Positions 13,125 to 21,661 of a stretch of 35,165 bases of DNA are shown in pieces. Location: NCBI GenBank assembly GCA_964559835.1, contig CAZLJE010000044.1, positions 1-35,165 on the forward strand, read 5' to 3'. Both the position numbers and the translations under genes were made by a program. Every line of letters starts with the position of its first letter. Position 1 is the first letter of the stretch. The notes beneath the pieces are model-generated. The model did no database searches, had not been told where the DNA came from, and worked only from the letters and a program-made list of their open reading frames with translations. The DNA comes from DAISJI01 sp964559835. GTDB taxonomy: Bacteria; Acidobacteriota; Terriglobia; Terriglobales; Acidobacteriaceae.

Positions 13125-15575
13125 TCATTCGTTGCGCAGGGCGACGATGGGGTCGACGCGGGTGGCGCGCCGTGCCGGCAAATAGCTGGCGAGCAGCGCG
13201 ACCACGGTGAGTAAGAGAGCCACGCCCGCGAAGGTCAGCGGATCGCTGGGACTCAGGCCAAAGAGAAGAGAGCGGATGGTCCGGGTGACCGCGAGAGAAG
13301 CCATCAGCCCGACGCCGACGCCAACGGCTGCGGTCAGCAGACCCTGCCCAAGCACCATGCGCAGGATGCTGGCGCGCGTAGCGCCGAGTGCCATGCGCAC
13401 GCCGATCTCGCTGGTCCGACGCGTGACGGAATGAGCCATCACTCCGTACATCCCCGCGAGAGCAAGGAAAAGCGCGGTCGCGGCAAACACCCCGACGAGG
13501 ATCACATTGAAGCGGCGAGGCTGGAGCGAGCCGGAGACGAGCTGCTCAAACGTCGCGAAGACGGGCGGGACGTTCGGGTCGAGGCCGCGCAGGACCTGGC
13601 GTGCCGCCTCGATGACTGCTGGCGCGTCACCGGCGGTGCGGATGACGATCTTGAAATCAGAGGTCGCTTGCGGACGCTGGCGGTAGTCGACGTAGATGGT
13701 CGGCGACGCCTTCTGTTCGAGATTGTCGGCGCGCAGGTCGCCTACGACACCGACAACGGTGAGCAGGCGCAGGTCGCCATCCATGTTGCCGAATTCGATC
13801 TGGCGGCCGAGCGGATCTTCCTTCGACCATTTCTCGCGCGCGAGCGATTCGCTGATGACCGCGACGTGAGGAGAATCCATCGTGTCGGAAGGCTGGAAAA
13901 ATCGGCCGCGGAGTAACGGAACGCCGAGCACGCGAAGATAGTCGTCACTCACGGCGGCGTATTCCGCTTCGCCGGTACGAGACTTGTCGTGGAACATCTG
14001 TTCCAGCGCCGGCTCCGATGAGGGAAGAGCTTGTCCGGGATTCATCAGGACATAGGTGCCGTCGGGATGAAAGCCGGCCATCGGCAGATTGCTGGTGCCG
14101 CCGACGTCGGTGACCCCGGGAACGGCGCGAAGGCGCGCGAATAGGTCGTCGAGGAATGCGATGCGGCGGACCTTGTCGCGGTTCTGATCGGGCGAAGGCA
14201 GGGCCAGGCCCATGGTGAGGACGCGCTCGGTGCGGAAACCGGGATCGACCGAAAGAACATGGAGGAGGCTGCGGCCCAGCAGGGCGGCCCCGGCCACTAA
14301 CGCCAGCGTGATGGCAAGTTGTCCGGCGACGATGCCGCGGCCGACGCGTTGCGAGACGAATTCGCCAGTTTGCGAACGGCCTCCGGAGGCGAGCGACTGC
14401 TGCACACCCGAACTGGAACGCAGACCGCTGAAAATCCCTAGCGCCACGGCGATCAGCAAGCAGAGAAGCAGAGAAAATGCGAGTACGGGACTATTGATGG
14501 CGACTTCCCGGGTCACCGGCAGGACGCCGGGGAAGACCGCGAGCAGCGCGCGCAACGCCCAAAATGCGGCCAGCACGCCGAGCGCTCCACCGGCGGCCGA
14601 GAGCATAAGCGTCTCGGCGACCAACTGGCGAACGACGCGGACGCGGCTCGCGCCAAGAGCGAAGCGGATGGCGATCTCGCGCTGGCGCGCCGCCGACTGC
14701 ACCAGCAGCAGGTTGGCGACGTTGGCGCACGCGATCAGCAGAAGAAATCCGACGGCGCCGAGAAGGACCCAGAGCGCGGGGCGCACATCGCGGGTCATGG
14801 CGTCGAGCAGAGGCCGGATGGCGACACCCGTCATCCACGTGTCGTCACCGTACTGCTGCTTCAGGCGTGTGGCAATGCTCTGCAGTTCGGCGCGCGCCTG
14901 TGGCAAAGAGACGCCGTCGCGCAGGCGTGCGACAACGCGCCAGTTATGCGCGGTGCGGCTTGGGTAGCGCTCCAGGATTTCGCGGGGCATCCAGAGCTCG
15001 GCTGCCGGAGGAAAATCGAATTGCGGCGGAAGCACGCCGATGATCGAGACCGGCTTATCTTCCACGATGAGCTTCTTCGACGCGAGATCGGCCGTAGAGC
15101 CCAGGAAATTCTTCCAGTAGGCGTAGCCGACAAGCGCGACCGGGGCTGCACCGAAACGCTGGTCTTCTGCGGCGAAGCCGCGCCCCATCAATGGGTGGAC
15201 GCGAAGAATTGGAAAAAAATCGCGCGAAACATACGCGGCCGTCGTGCGGACGGGTTCGGCGCCGCCCGAGACCGCCACCTGCCACGCCGCGTATTCCGCA
15301 GCGCCTTGCAGGGAAGAACTCTGGGCGCGGACGTCTTCGAAATTGGGATCGGCGAATGCGGCTTCGCGGCCGCTCTGGTTGCGTTGCAGGAGCTGAACGA
15401 TCTGCTCCGGGCGGTCGTAGCGGAGAGGCCGGAGAAGAACGCCATACACCACGCTGAAGATGGCTGTCGTCATGCCGATGCCCAACGCCAGCGTGATCAC
15501 CGCGATCGCCGTAAAACCAGGCGATTTGAGTAGCACGCGGACACCGTAGCGAAGATCTTGCAGGAATGTACCCAT
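13125..15575 (-). CDS. ADOP-type (acidobacterial duplicated orphan permease) MacB/FtsX family permease
   Basis: An 816-residue inner-membrane protein. The N-terminus MGTFLQDLRYGVRVLLKSPGF is the family hallmark. It holds two copies of the MacB module: transmembrane helix, periplasmic core domain, then a three-helix FtsX bundle. The first FtsX bundle lies about 270-400 (with RQREIAIRFALGASR), the second about 695-816 (with RRTSEIGVRMALGATR), ending in VALRNE. Such proteins combine both halves of a MacB-like permease but have no ATPase gene beside them, hence 'orphan'; a macrolide/peptide export or mechanotransmission role is inferred. I use ATG 15575, preceded by GAGGAGG, rather than the GTG at 15587. 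Confidence 0.92.
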   Translation of the reverse strand: MGTFLQDLRYGVRVLLKSPGFTAIAVITLALGIGMTTAIFSVVYGVLLRPLRYDRPEQIVQLLQRNQSGREAAFADPNFEDVRAQSSSLQGAAEYAAWQVAVSGGAEPVRTTAAYVSRDFFPILRVHPLMGRGFAAEDQRFGAAPVALVGYAYWKNFLGSTADLASKKLIVEDKPVSIIGVLPPQFDFPPAAELWMPREILERYPSRTAHNWRVVARLRDGVSLPQARAELQSIATRLKQQYGDDTWMTGVAIRPLLDAMTRDVRPALWVLLGAVGFLLLIACANVANLLLVQSAARQREIAIRFALGASRVRVVRQLVAETLMLSAAGGALGVLAAFWALRALLAVFPGVLPVTREVAINSPVLAFSLLLCLLIAVALGIFSGLRSSSGVQQSLASGGRSQTGEFVSQRVGRGIVAGQLAITLALVAGAALLGRSLLHVLSVDPGFRTERVLTMGLALPSPDQNRDKVRRIAFLDDLFARLRAVPGVTDVGGTSNLPMAGFHPDGTYVLMNPGQALPSSEPALEQMFHDKSRTGEAEYAAVSDDYLRVLGVPLLRGRFFQPSDTMDSPHVAVISESLAREKWSKEDPLGRQIEFGNMDGDLRLLTVVGVVGDLRADNLEQKASPTIYVDYRQRPQATSDFKIVIRTAGDAPAVIEAARQVLRGLDPNVPPVFATFEQLVSGSLQPRRFNVILVGVFAATALFLALAGMYGVMAHSVTRRTSEIGVRMALGATRASILRMVLGQGLLTAAVGVGVGLMASLAVTRTIRSLLFGLSPSDPLTFAGVALLLTVVALLASYLPARRATRVDPIVALRNE

Positions 15576-15726
15576 GTGCCTCCTCACTCCAGTGTTATGT
15601 ACGCATTCGATGTGCCGGAGGTTCAGACTCGGAAATCGTTAAACAGTAAGCAGGAGGAGGTGGTCGAGGAGTTGATCGGGCTCGAAGGTGTCCGGTTCCG
15701 GACAGGAGTGTCTGGGAACGAACAAC

Positions 15727-15747
15727 ATTTTCGATTTTTGATTGAAG
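15727..15747. repeat. Heptanucleotide array (ATTTTCG type)
   Basis: Three 7-bp units (ATTTTCG, then ATTTTTG, then ATTGAAG). A five-unit version with the same first and last units occurs at 34657-34691, so this is one dispersed family. Confidence 0.8.
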
Positions 15748-15756
15748 CAAGACCCT

Positions 15757-15781
15757 GGGTAAGCCAACGGAGGGCTTACCC
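15757..15781 (-). terminator. Hairpin downstream of the VWFA gene
   Basis: GGGTAAGCC (15757-15765) and GGCTTACCC (15773-15781) form a perfect 9-bp stem with a 7-nt loop, 22 nt after the stop codon of the minus-strand VWFA gene. There is no uridine tract after it, so it is either a factor-dependent terminator or an mRNA 3'-end stabiliser. Confidence 0.5.
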
Positions 15782-15802
15782 CGGGCACCCGCTCGTTACT
15801 GG

Positions 15803-16981
15803 TTATTCGACTTCGTGCTTCGCGGTGTATCCCTCGCGGGCGATGATCTGGAACTTCAGGTCCTTGCCTTTCTGGTCGCGGACCTTGAGCGGGCCTCCGT
15901 CGGGGGCGACGACTTCCACCTTCAGCTTGCGGTAAGTGCCGTCGAGCTTCGGGTTCGTCGGATGGTAGGAAAGGACGTACTGGTTACGGATGTCGCCGGC
16001 GATGTCCTGGAAGATGCCGGGCAGTTCGCCCTCGAAACGGGGCTTAAACCAGCGGCCGCCGGTCATCTTGGCGAAGGTGTTCATCTCGTTATCGGCCTGG
16101 AGGAAGTCCATCATGGCCACGCGGACGCTCTGGTTGTTACCGTAATTGGCGTCCATCCACATGCGCCAGATCTCGCCCGTGCTGATGGTGAAGATAGTGA
16201 CGTCGGGCGTTTCCTTGACCTTCTTGAGGATCTTGTCGTACGTGATCCTGCTGAAGGTGTCGCGGCCGCTGGAGATGAGAATGACGTATTTGTGGCCCTC
16301 GAGGGCGGCGACGCGGTCCAGCGTGTCGTAGAGAGCGTCGAAGACGTTGGTCTCGCTGAAACCGGGAATGCGGAGCTGGTTGAGCGCCTCGAAGACCTGG
16401 CGCTTATCCTGCGTGAAGTCGCTCAGGATGTAGCTGCGCATGTCGAAGGAGATCACGGCGACCCAGTCATTCTTTTTGAGCGAATCGGCGAACGTATAGG
16501 ACGCGCGCAGGGCGTCGTACATGAACTGGTAGTTCGTGTTGGCGAACTCGACCAGGAGCACCGCCGTGATGGGCGCTTCGGAGACCTCGAACTTAGTGAC
16601 CTTCTGCTCAACTCCGTCCTCGAAAACCTTAAAGTTGCCCTGCTTGAGCCCGGGGATGAACTGGCCGTCCTTGGTGGTGACCATGACCGGCACGGCGACC
16701 AGTGAGGTATCGACGTGGATGGAGTACTCGGGCATGCCCTCGATCTTCTGGCCCTTCTGTGGCTTCGGCTCGGGCGGCGCTTCGCCCTTCTTGGGGAGCG
16801 CCATGGGGCCAGTGTCGCCGGTGGGACCGCCGGCTTCCGGCGGCGCGGCTTGCGGTTTGGTGGTTGACGGAGGCGGCGGAGCACTCTGCTGCTGCGCCGT
16901 CAATGACGCCGCGAACACAAGGACAACTAAGGCGAACACCGCAACTTTGGCCCGTCGGAAGCATTGGAGGTAAGACAACAT
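15803..16981 (-). CDS. Exported VWFA-related acidobacterial domain protein
   Basis: A 392-residue secreted or envelope protein. A signal peptide (VAVFALVVLVFAASLTA) is followed by a proline-rich linker (about 35-90) and a VWA-like domain. The domain starts with YSIHVDTSLVAVPVMVTTKDG and contains GLKQGNFKVFEDGVEQKV; a full canonical DxSxS metal site is not seen (the matching segment is LLVEFANTNYQ), so metal-dependent adhesion may be lost. This matches the VWFA-related domain that is greatly expanded in Acidobacteria. No function is established. The start ATG 16981 follows a GAAGGGA ribosome site; an open extension to 17140 has no signal-like features and overlaps the divergent promoter region. 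Confidence 0.85.
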   Translation of the reverse strand: MLSYLQCFRRAKVAVFALVVLVFAASLTAQQQSAPPPPSTTKPQAAPPEAGGPTGDTGPMALPKKGEAPPEPKPQKGQKIEGMPEYSIHVDTSLVAVPVMVTTKDGQFIPGLKQGNFKVFEDGVEQKVTKFEVSEAPITAVLLVEFANTNYQFMYDALRASYTFADSLKKNDWVAVISFDMRSYILSDFTQDKRQVFEALNQLRIPGFSETNVFDALYDTLDRVAALEGHKYVILISSGRDTFSRITYDKILKKVKETPDVTIFTISTGEIWRMWMDANYGNNQSVRVAMMDFLQADNEMNTFAKMTGGRWFKPRFEGELPGIFQDIAGDIRNQYVLSYHPTNPKLDGTYRKLKVEVVAPDGGPLKVRDQKGKDLKFQIIAREGYTAKHEVE

Positions 16982-17010
16982 GGGAATTCCCTTCAGAGAC
17001 TCTCTACAGT

Positions 17011-17039
17011 AGTATAGATGCGCAAACACGTATTGTGAC
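17011..17039 (-). promoter_or_regulatory. Candidate promoter of the VWFA gene
   Basis: On the minus strand GTCACA (17034-17039) and TATACT (17011-17016) are separated by 17 bp. The -35 matches four of six consensus positions and the -10 five of six. The predicted start is about 25 nt before the start codon. Confidence 0.4.
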
Positions 17040-17170
17040 GTTTCCACTCGCTGCCCTGCCACGCCGCCAAACCCGGCTTGGATGGCCCCCCGACCGGGGA
17101 AGGCAACTTGGGTGGGCCACTCAGGATTGGGTCGGGTCACGATGCGGTTTGGGATTCTTACTCAGCAGTT

Positions 17171-18967
17171 ATGCATAAAGTAGTTTCGCGCTTCGCCGCC
17201 CTCCTGCTCGTGTCTCTGGTCACGCTTGCGTCCTTTGCCACCGAGCCCGCGTCCACTGCCGCTCCAAAGATTATGCCCGTCAGCGAAATCAAGACGGGAA
17301 TGAAGGGCGTCGCCTACACCGTATTCGAAGGTGTGAAGCCCGAGCCCATGGATGTCGAGGTGCTCGGCATCTTGAAGGACAGCAATGGTCCCAAGGGCGA
17401 CATCATCCTGGTCCGCCTCGGTGGGAAGAAGGCGGAGTACACGGGTGTGGTCGCCGGCATGAGCGGCAGCCCGGTTTACATCGACGGAAAGCTCGTAGGC
17501 GCGATCGCGTTCCGCATCGGCGAATTCTCGAAAGAGCCGATCGCCGGGGTGACGCCGATCGAGCAGATGCTCGAGATCAACGCGCTCGACAAATCGCAGC
17601 TGTTCGATGTCAGCACGGCCACACCCGACGCGAAGACCGAAACGACGCGGACGAGCGGGCCCGGCGTCGCGCCGAATGTCGCGCAATTCTCGAACCTGCT
17701 GAAGCCGATCGAGACCCCGCTGGTGTTTTCGGGCTTTACGGCGGACGCGGTCCAGCGTTTCGCGCCGCAATTCGCGGCGGCAGGCGTGACTCCGGTCATG
17801 GGCGCGGGTTCCGTGTCCGATGAAAAACAGCCGGAGCCGATCGAGCCCGGTTCGGCAGTCAGCATGGTGCTGGTGCGCGGCGACATGAATATCGCAGCGA
17901 CGTGCACGGTGACGTATATCGATCCGCAGCGGCTGCTGGCGTGCGGACATCCGGTGCTGCAATTCGGCAACGTCGATATCCCGATGACGAAGGCGCGCGT
18001 GCTGGCTACCCTGGCCTCGCCCGCGAACGCGTTCAAGATCGTCAACGCGACGGAGCAGGTCGGCGCATTCGTGCAGGACCGCCATACCGGCATTCTCGGC
18101 AAAATGGGCGTCGAGCCGCAAATGATCCCGGTCACGTTGCGCATCCACGGAACCAGCAAGCCGAAAGAGTTCCACTTCGAGGTGTTGAACAACGCCAAGC
18201 TGACGCCGGTAGCAGTGATGAGCACCGTCTTCAGCGCGCTGCAAGGGACGAACGAAGCGGGCGAAGACGTGACCTATCGCATGGCCGGGAAGATCGACGT
18301 CAACGGCTACCCTGAAGTCCACATGCAGAACATGTTCGCGCCAAACGACGCGGGCTTACCTGCAGCGTTATCGCCGGCAATGGCGTTGGGCGACCGCTTC
18401 GGGCGCATCTACCAGAATCCGTACGAGACGCCGAAGATCAAGGGCGTCGAACTGGATTTCGACATGGTGCGGGAGCGGAAGGCCGCGCAACTGGAGAGCG
18501 CGCGTACGGACGTGACCGAAGCGCGTCCGGGTGATGACATCATGATCGAGGCGGTGCTGCGGCCATATCGCGGCGACCGCATCGTCCGGCAGATCCCGGT
18601 GAAGATCCCGACCTCGACGCCGAAGGGGACGCTGCGCATCCTGGTCAGCGACGGCCAGACGCTCGATCGCATGCGCGGCATGGCCGGCAACTTCGCACGC
18701 AAGCTCGACCTGGGGTCGACGATCGCGTTGCTCAACAAAGACCATTCGAACGACCACCTGTACGTGTCGCTGATGGAGGCGAACCCGCAGGCGATGGTGC
18801 AGGACAAGGTCATGCCCACGCTGCCGCTGTCCGTGATGAACGTCATGGAAGGCATGCGCGGCACGCAGGACATGGTGGTGACGGGCGAGTCGTCGGTGAA
18901 CGAATCGTCCACCCCGCTGGATTACGTCGTCAGTGGAGCGCAGTTGATCACGGTGACGGTGAAGTAG
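17171..18967 (+). CDS. Exported SpoIVB-type peptidase S55 domain protein
   Basis: A 598-residue protein with a signal peptide (FAALLLVSLVTLASFA). Residues 35-250 resemble the SpoIVB S55 serine peptidase domain: MPVSEIKTGMKGVAYTVFEG at the start and the nucleophile motif GMSGSPVYIDG at 96-106, with S100 as the likely catalytic serine. In sporulating Firmicutes SpoIVB processes SpoIVFA; sporulation genes are absent here, so this is an acidobacterial envelope relative of unknown substrate. The C-terminal 300 residues are not recognised. The start at ATG 17171 is chosen for the signal peptide; the ribosome site is weak. It is divergent from the VWFA gene and ends on a heptanucleotide array and a strong terminator. 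Confidence 0.8.
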   Translation: MHKVVSRFAALLLVSLVTLASFATEPASTAAPKIMPVSEIKTGMKGVAYTVFEGVKPEPMDVEVLGILKDSNGPKGDIILVRLGGKKAEYTGVVAGMSGSPVYIDGKLVGAIAFRIGEFSKEPIAGVTPIEQMLEINALDKSQLFDVSTATPDAKTETTRTSGPGVAPNVAQFSNLLKPIETPLVFSGFTADAVQRFAPQFAAAGVTPVMGAGSVSDEKQPEPIEPGSAVSMVLVRGDMNIAATCTVTYIDPQRLLACGHPVLQFGNVDIPMTKARVLATLASPANAFKIVNATEQVGAFVQDRHTGILGKMGVEPQMIPVTLRIHGTSKPKEFHFEVLNNAKLTPVAVMSTVFSALQGTNEAGEDVTYRMAGKIDVNGYPEVHMQNMFAPNDAGLPAALSPAMALGDRFGRIYQNPYETPKIKGVELDFDMVRERKAAQLESARTDVTEARPGDDIMIEAVLRPYRGDRIVRQIPVKIPTSTPKGTLRILVSDGQTLDRMRGMAGNFARKLDLGSTIALLNKDHSNDHLYVSLMEANPQAMVQDKVMPTLPLSVMNVMEGMRGTQDMVVTGESSVNESSTPLDYVVSGAQLITVTVK

Positions 18968-19002
18968 TACCAAGTAACAAGTACGAAGAAAAAAGCCCCA
19001 AG
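18968..19002. repeat. Heptanucleotide array (TACCAAG type) leading into a terminator
   Basis: Five 7-bp units all ending in AAG start right after the TAG stop (18965-18967): TACCAAG first, then TAACAAG and TACGAAG, then two diverged units that form the A-tract and C-tract of the terminator's 5' arm. The first unit is the reverse complement of the unit at 1-49. Confidence 0.85.
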
Positions 19003-19017
19003 CGAGTGGGGCTTTTT
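18990..19017 (+). terminator. Intrinsic terminator of the S55 gene
   Basis: AAAAAGCCCCA (18990-19000) pairs perfectly with TGGGGCTTTTT (19007-19017) around a 6-nt loop, and the 3' arm supplies the U-tract. The A-tract makes it bidirectional in principle. It is 23 nt after the stop codon. Confidence 0.93.
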
Positions 19018-19248
19018 GTTCTCTGATCGTCATGAGCATGTGATGCAGTGCTGAATTCGGCGTTCGCCCTTTGTTCGGCCGTTGCGCTACACTTTGACCC
19101 CGCGTCGGGGGTGGGGTCCACGATCGTTTCATAATCCATCACCGGCGCTCGCCATCTCATTCGGCCCGGCTCGGCCATGCGGCTTCCTTATTTGTCTTAG
19201 GAAGATCGGTTGCTGTTACGCGAATCCGAGTGCACTTGAAGGAGGATT

Positions 19249-20637
19249 ATGGCGAACAAGACCATTATCCAGAGCAAGGGCGACTATCTCGACGACATCA
19301 TGACTCTGGTGGTGGCGAAGAACCCCGCCGAACCGGAGTTTCACCAGGCTGTGGCGGAGGTGCTGGACTCTCTTCGCCCCGCGTTGCAGCGGCATCCAGA
19401 ATACCAGGAGGCACGCTTGCTGGAGCGCCTCGTGGAGCCGGAGCGGGTCATCATGTTCCGCGTGCCGTGGTTCGACGATGCCGGCGAAATGCGCGTGAAC
19501 CGCGGGTTTCGCATCGAGATGAATAGCGCGATCGGCCCGTACAAGGGCGGGCTGCGCTTCCATCGCAGCGTCAATCTCTCCATCCTCAAGTTCCTCGCAT
19601 TCGAGCAGGTGTTCAAGAACTCGCTGACGACGCTTTCGATGGGCGGAGGCAAGGGCGGCTCCGATTTCGATCCCAAGGGAAAGAGCGACGGCGAGGTGAT
19701 GCGCTTCTGCCAGAGCTTCATGACGGAGCTGTGCCGTCACATCGGACCGAATACCGACGTGCCGGCAGGGGATATTGGCGTGGGCGGGCGCGAGATCGGC
19801 TACCTTTTCGGCCAGTACAAGCGCATCAAGAACGAATTCACCTGCGTTCTGACCGGCAAGGGTCTGACTTATGGCGGCTCGCTGGTCCGTCCGGAGGCGA
19901 CCGGGTACGGATCCGTATACTTCGCCGCCGAGATGCTGAAGACGCGGAACGAGTCGCTTGAGGGCAAAACGTGCTTGATCTCCGGCAGCGGCAACGTCTC
20001 TCAGTACACCGTCGAGAAGCTGATCGACATGGGCGCGAAGTCCCTCACGCTCTCGGACTCGGACGGCGCCATCTACGATCCAGATGGGATCGATCGCGAA
20101 AAGCTGAATTGGGTGATGGAGCTGAAGAACGTGCGCCGCGGCCGCATCCGGGAGTACGCCGACCAGTTCCGTCGCGCCGTGTACATGCCAACCAACCCTT
20201 CGCAGGATTGCAACCCGTTGTGGAAGATCAAAGCGGACTGCGCCTTCCCCAGCGCCACGCAGAACGAAATCAACGCGAAAGACGCGGCGAACCTGGGAAT
20301 GAACGGAGTTACTCTCGTCTGCGAGGGCGCAAACATGCCGTGCACGGCCGAGGCGACAAAGATGTTCCTCGACGCGCATATCCTGTACGGTCCGGCGAAG
20401 GCGGCGAACGCGGGCGGCGTGGCCACCTCCGGTCTGGAGATGGCGCAGAACAGCATGCGTTTGGCGTGGACGCGCGAAGAGGTGGACCGGCGGCTCCAGA
20501 ACATCATGGCCGCAATCCACAAGAACTGCTATGAGACCGCCGAGAAGTACGGCACGCCGGGAAACCTGTTCAACGGAGCGAACATCGGCGGTTTCCTGAA
20601 AGTTGCAAACGCCATGCTCGAGCAGGGCCTGGTGTAG
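19249..20637 (+). CDS. gdhA: NADP-type hexameric glutamate dehydrogenase
   Basis: A 462-residue cytosolic enzyme that interconverts 2-oxoglutarate plus ammonium and glutamate. Length and motifs are those of the bacterial 450-residue class I enzymes: GPYKGGLRFHRSV (substrate region), LSMGGGKGGSDFDPKGKSD with the catalytic lysine, PAGDIGVGGREIGYLFGQYK, and the dinucleotide-binding turn SGSGNVSQYTVEKL near 245. The nucleotide turn has Ser-Gly-Ser-Gly-Asn, typical of NADP-preferring enzymes; the cofactor is an inference. The GAAGGAGG ribosome site is 5 nt before the ATG. It is monocistronic, bounded by the upstream terminator and a strong hairpin downstream. The 230-bp gap before it (19018-19248) shows no clear promoter. 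Confidence 0.95.
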   Translation: MANKTIIQSKGDYLDDIMTLVVAKNPAEPEFHQAVAEVLDSLRPALQRHPEYQEARLLERLVEPERVIMFRVPWFDDAGEMRVNRGFRIEMNSAIGPYKGGLRFHRSVNLSILKFLAFEQVFKNSLTTLSMGGGKGGSDFDPKGKSDGEVMRFCQSFMTELCRHIGPNTDVPAGDIGVGGREIGYLFGQYKRIKNEFTCVLTGKGLTYGGSLVRPEATGYGSVYFAAEMLKTRNESLEGKTCLISGSGNVSQYTVEKLIDMGAKSLTLSDSDGAIYDPDGIDREKLNWVMELKNVRRGRIREYADQFRRAVYMPTNPSQDCNPLWKIKADCAFPSATQNEINAKDAANLGMNGVTLVCEGANMPCTAEATKMFLDAHILYGPAKAANAGGVATSGLEMAQNSMRLAWTREEVDRRLQNIMAAIHKNCYETAEKYGTPGNLFNGANIGGFLKVANAMLEQGLV

Positions 20638-20692
20638 GCGAGCGAGAACGTTTTCGTTACCCGCAAGGGGACAAGGCAGCGAACACGTAACC

Positions 20693-20734
20693 GGGAGTCC
20701 CACCCTGGCTGGTTGTCGCCGGGGTGGGCCTCCC
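20693..20734 (+). terminator. Long stable hairpin downstream of gdhA
   Basis: A 16-pair stem: 20693-20697 (GGGAG) with 20730-20734, then 20699-20709 with 20718-20728, one T/C mismatch between them, one G-U pair and an 8-nt loop. It starts 55 nt after the gdhA stop. There is no U-tract, so it may protect the mRNA end or act with Rho instead of being a classical terminator. Confidence 0.55.
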
Positions 20735-20873
20735 TGCGCGTGATAGCTGAACCGATGGATTGCAAAACTTTGCGGATTACCACGAAGGTTACCAAGAGCA
20801 TATTGCGCTGGCGTTAAGTCCGTCGTAACTTCCCTGCCCAATCACGACCTATCACTCAACTGGGGGAACATAC

Positions 20874-21392
20874 ATGACGAAACTGGGGATCGCCCTGGCC
20901 GCCGTCGCTGCAACTCTGTTCATCGCCGCGCAACCGGCGCAGGCAGAGGCGTTCAAGTCGGCGAAGGAATGTACCGTCGGCAAACGGGTGATCGATGGAC
21001 TCAACCGCGCCGGCACCATAGTCGGCGTGCGAGAAGGCACGATGTGCGACGTGAAGTTCGACAAGGCGGGAAAGGAAAGCCTTCTCTTCTGGATGCTGCA
21101 CGCCGAGGGCGGTAGCGCCGAAACGAACGACAAACTTGTTCCGGGCGTATATGAGTGTTTCGCCAACGGACGCTACACGTTCATGGACATGAAGATCCTG
21201 AACGCGAATACGTATGAGGCCGCTGGGATTACGGGGAAGTTCCACGTCGAACCGTCGCGCAAGATCGTCTTCGAGAGCGGATCACTCTCCAAGTACCATT
21301 CGAAGCTGCTGGCAGGGCCGGCCATCGGCCTGAACTCGAACGGCGACAGCTTCTACGGGACAACGTGCGAGTTGCGGAAGGGTAAGAAGTAA
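20874..21392 (+). CDS. Small secreted protein with four cysteines, function unknown
   Basis: A 172-residue protein with a signal peptide (LGIALAAVAATLFIAAQPAQA, cleavage near residue 24). The mature part has exactly four cysteines, C33, C58, C95 and C165, which could form two disulfides in the periplasm or outside. It is beta-rich with glycine turns and a basic C-terminus (LRKGKK). I do not recognise a family. A GGGGAA ribosome site lies 6 nt before the ATG. It stands alone between gdhA and the Crp/Fnr gene, and its stop codon is followed after one base by a heptanucleotide array. Confidence 0.65.
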   Translation: MTKLGIALAAVAATLFIAAQPAQAEAFKSAKECTVGKRVIDGLNRAGTIVGVREGTMCDVKFDKAGKESLLFWMLHAEGGSAETNDKLVPGVYECFANGRYTFMDMKILNANTYEAAGITGKFHVEPSRKIVFESGSLSKYHSKLLAGPAIGLNSNGDSFYGTTCELRKGKK

Positions 21393-21393
21393 A

Positions 21394-21435
21394 AGACGGC
21401 GATTGGTTATTGGTAGTTGGTTAGCGGCGATTGGC
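21394..21435. repeat. Heptanucleotide array (GATTGGT type)
   Basis: Six 7-bp units in strict register, for example GATTGGT at 21401, TATTGGT at 21408, AGTTGGT at 21415 and GATTGGC at 21429. It begins one base after the stop of the 172-residue gene. Confidence 0.85.
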
Positions 21436-21463
21436 GTGAGCGAAAGGAACCCTCACAATGGAA

Positions 21464-21491
21464 GAACCAATCACCAACAACCTACCACCGT
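21464..21491. repeat. Inverted partner of the GATTGGT heptad array
   Basis: Four 7-bp units on the opposite strand (GAACCAA, TCACCAA, CAACCTA, CCACCGT). Its reverse complement resembles the array at 21394-21423, so the two arms could fold into an imperfect hairpin of about 28 bp with a 40-nt loop. Confidence 0.7.
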
Positions 21492-21494
21492 CTT

Positions 21495-21544
21495 AGTGCG
21501 CGAATTCACACACACCGTGTGCGCCCAATCACACTTGTGTGTGA
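21495..21544. promoter_or_regulatory. CRP-like operator region upstream of the Crp/Fnr gene
   Basis: TGTGCGCCCAATCACA (21518-21533) matches the CRP pattern TGTGA-N6-TCACA in 9 of 10 defined positions. A weaker 8-of-10 site, AGTGC-N6-TCACA, sits at 21495-21510. Two CACAC/GTGTG dyads overlap them (21511-21521 and 21529-21544). The region lies 118-167 bp before the regulator's start, which suggests autoregulation. Confidence 0.6.
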
Positions 21545-21598
21545 GCAAGCCCGGGCGGTTATCGCCGTAACCGATTGATTCCGCACGATGAGCGTTTT

Positions 21599-21614
21599 CG
21601 CACGATGTGGTGCG
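21599..21614. promoter_or_regulatory. CGCAC-N6-GTGCG dyad
   Basis: CGCACGATGTGGTGCG is a 16-bp dyad with 5-6-5 spacing. CGCACGATG also occurs as a direct repeat 17 bp earlier, at 21582-21590. It lies 48 bp before the Crp/Fnr start, where a repressor or the -10 region would be. No factor can be named. Confidence 0.35.
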
Positions 21615-21661
21615 GGCCGTGCACATTGCGATCTATGGCTTTCTGCCATCGAGGTGCCGCG

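Noticed and set aside
15757..15781. Classical intrinsic terminator for the VWFA gene
   Set aside because: The stem is perfect, but no uridine tract follows on the minus strand, so I list it only as a hairpin of uncertain role.
19216..20841. A 541-codon minus-strand open frame over gdhA
   Set aside because: It is the antisense shadow of a well-conserved glutamate dehydrogenase and shows no recognisable domain.
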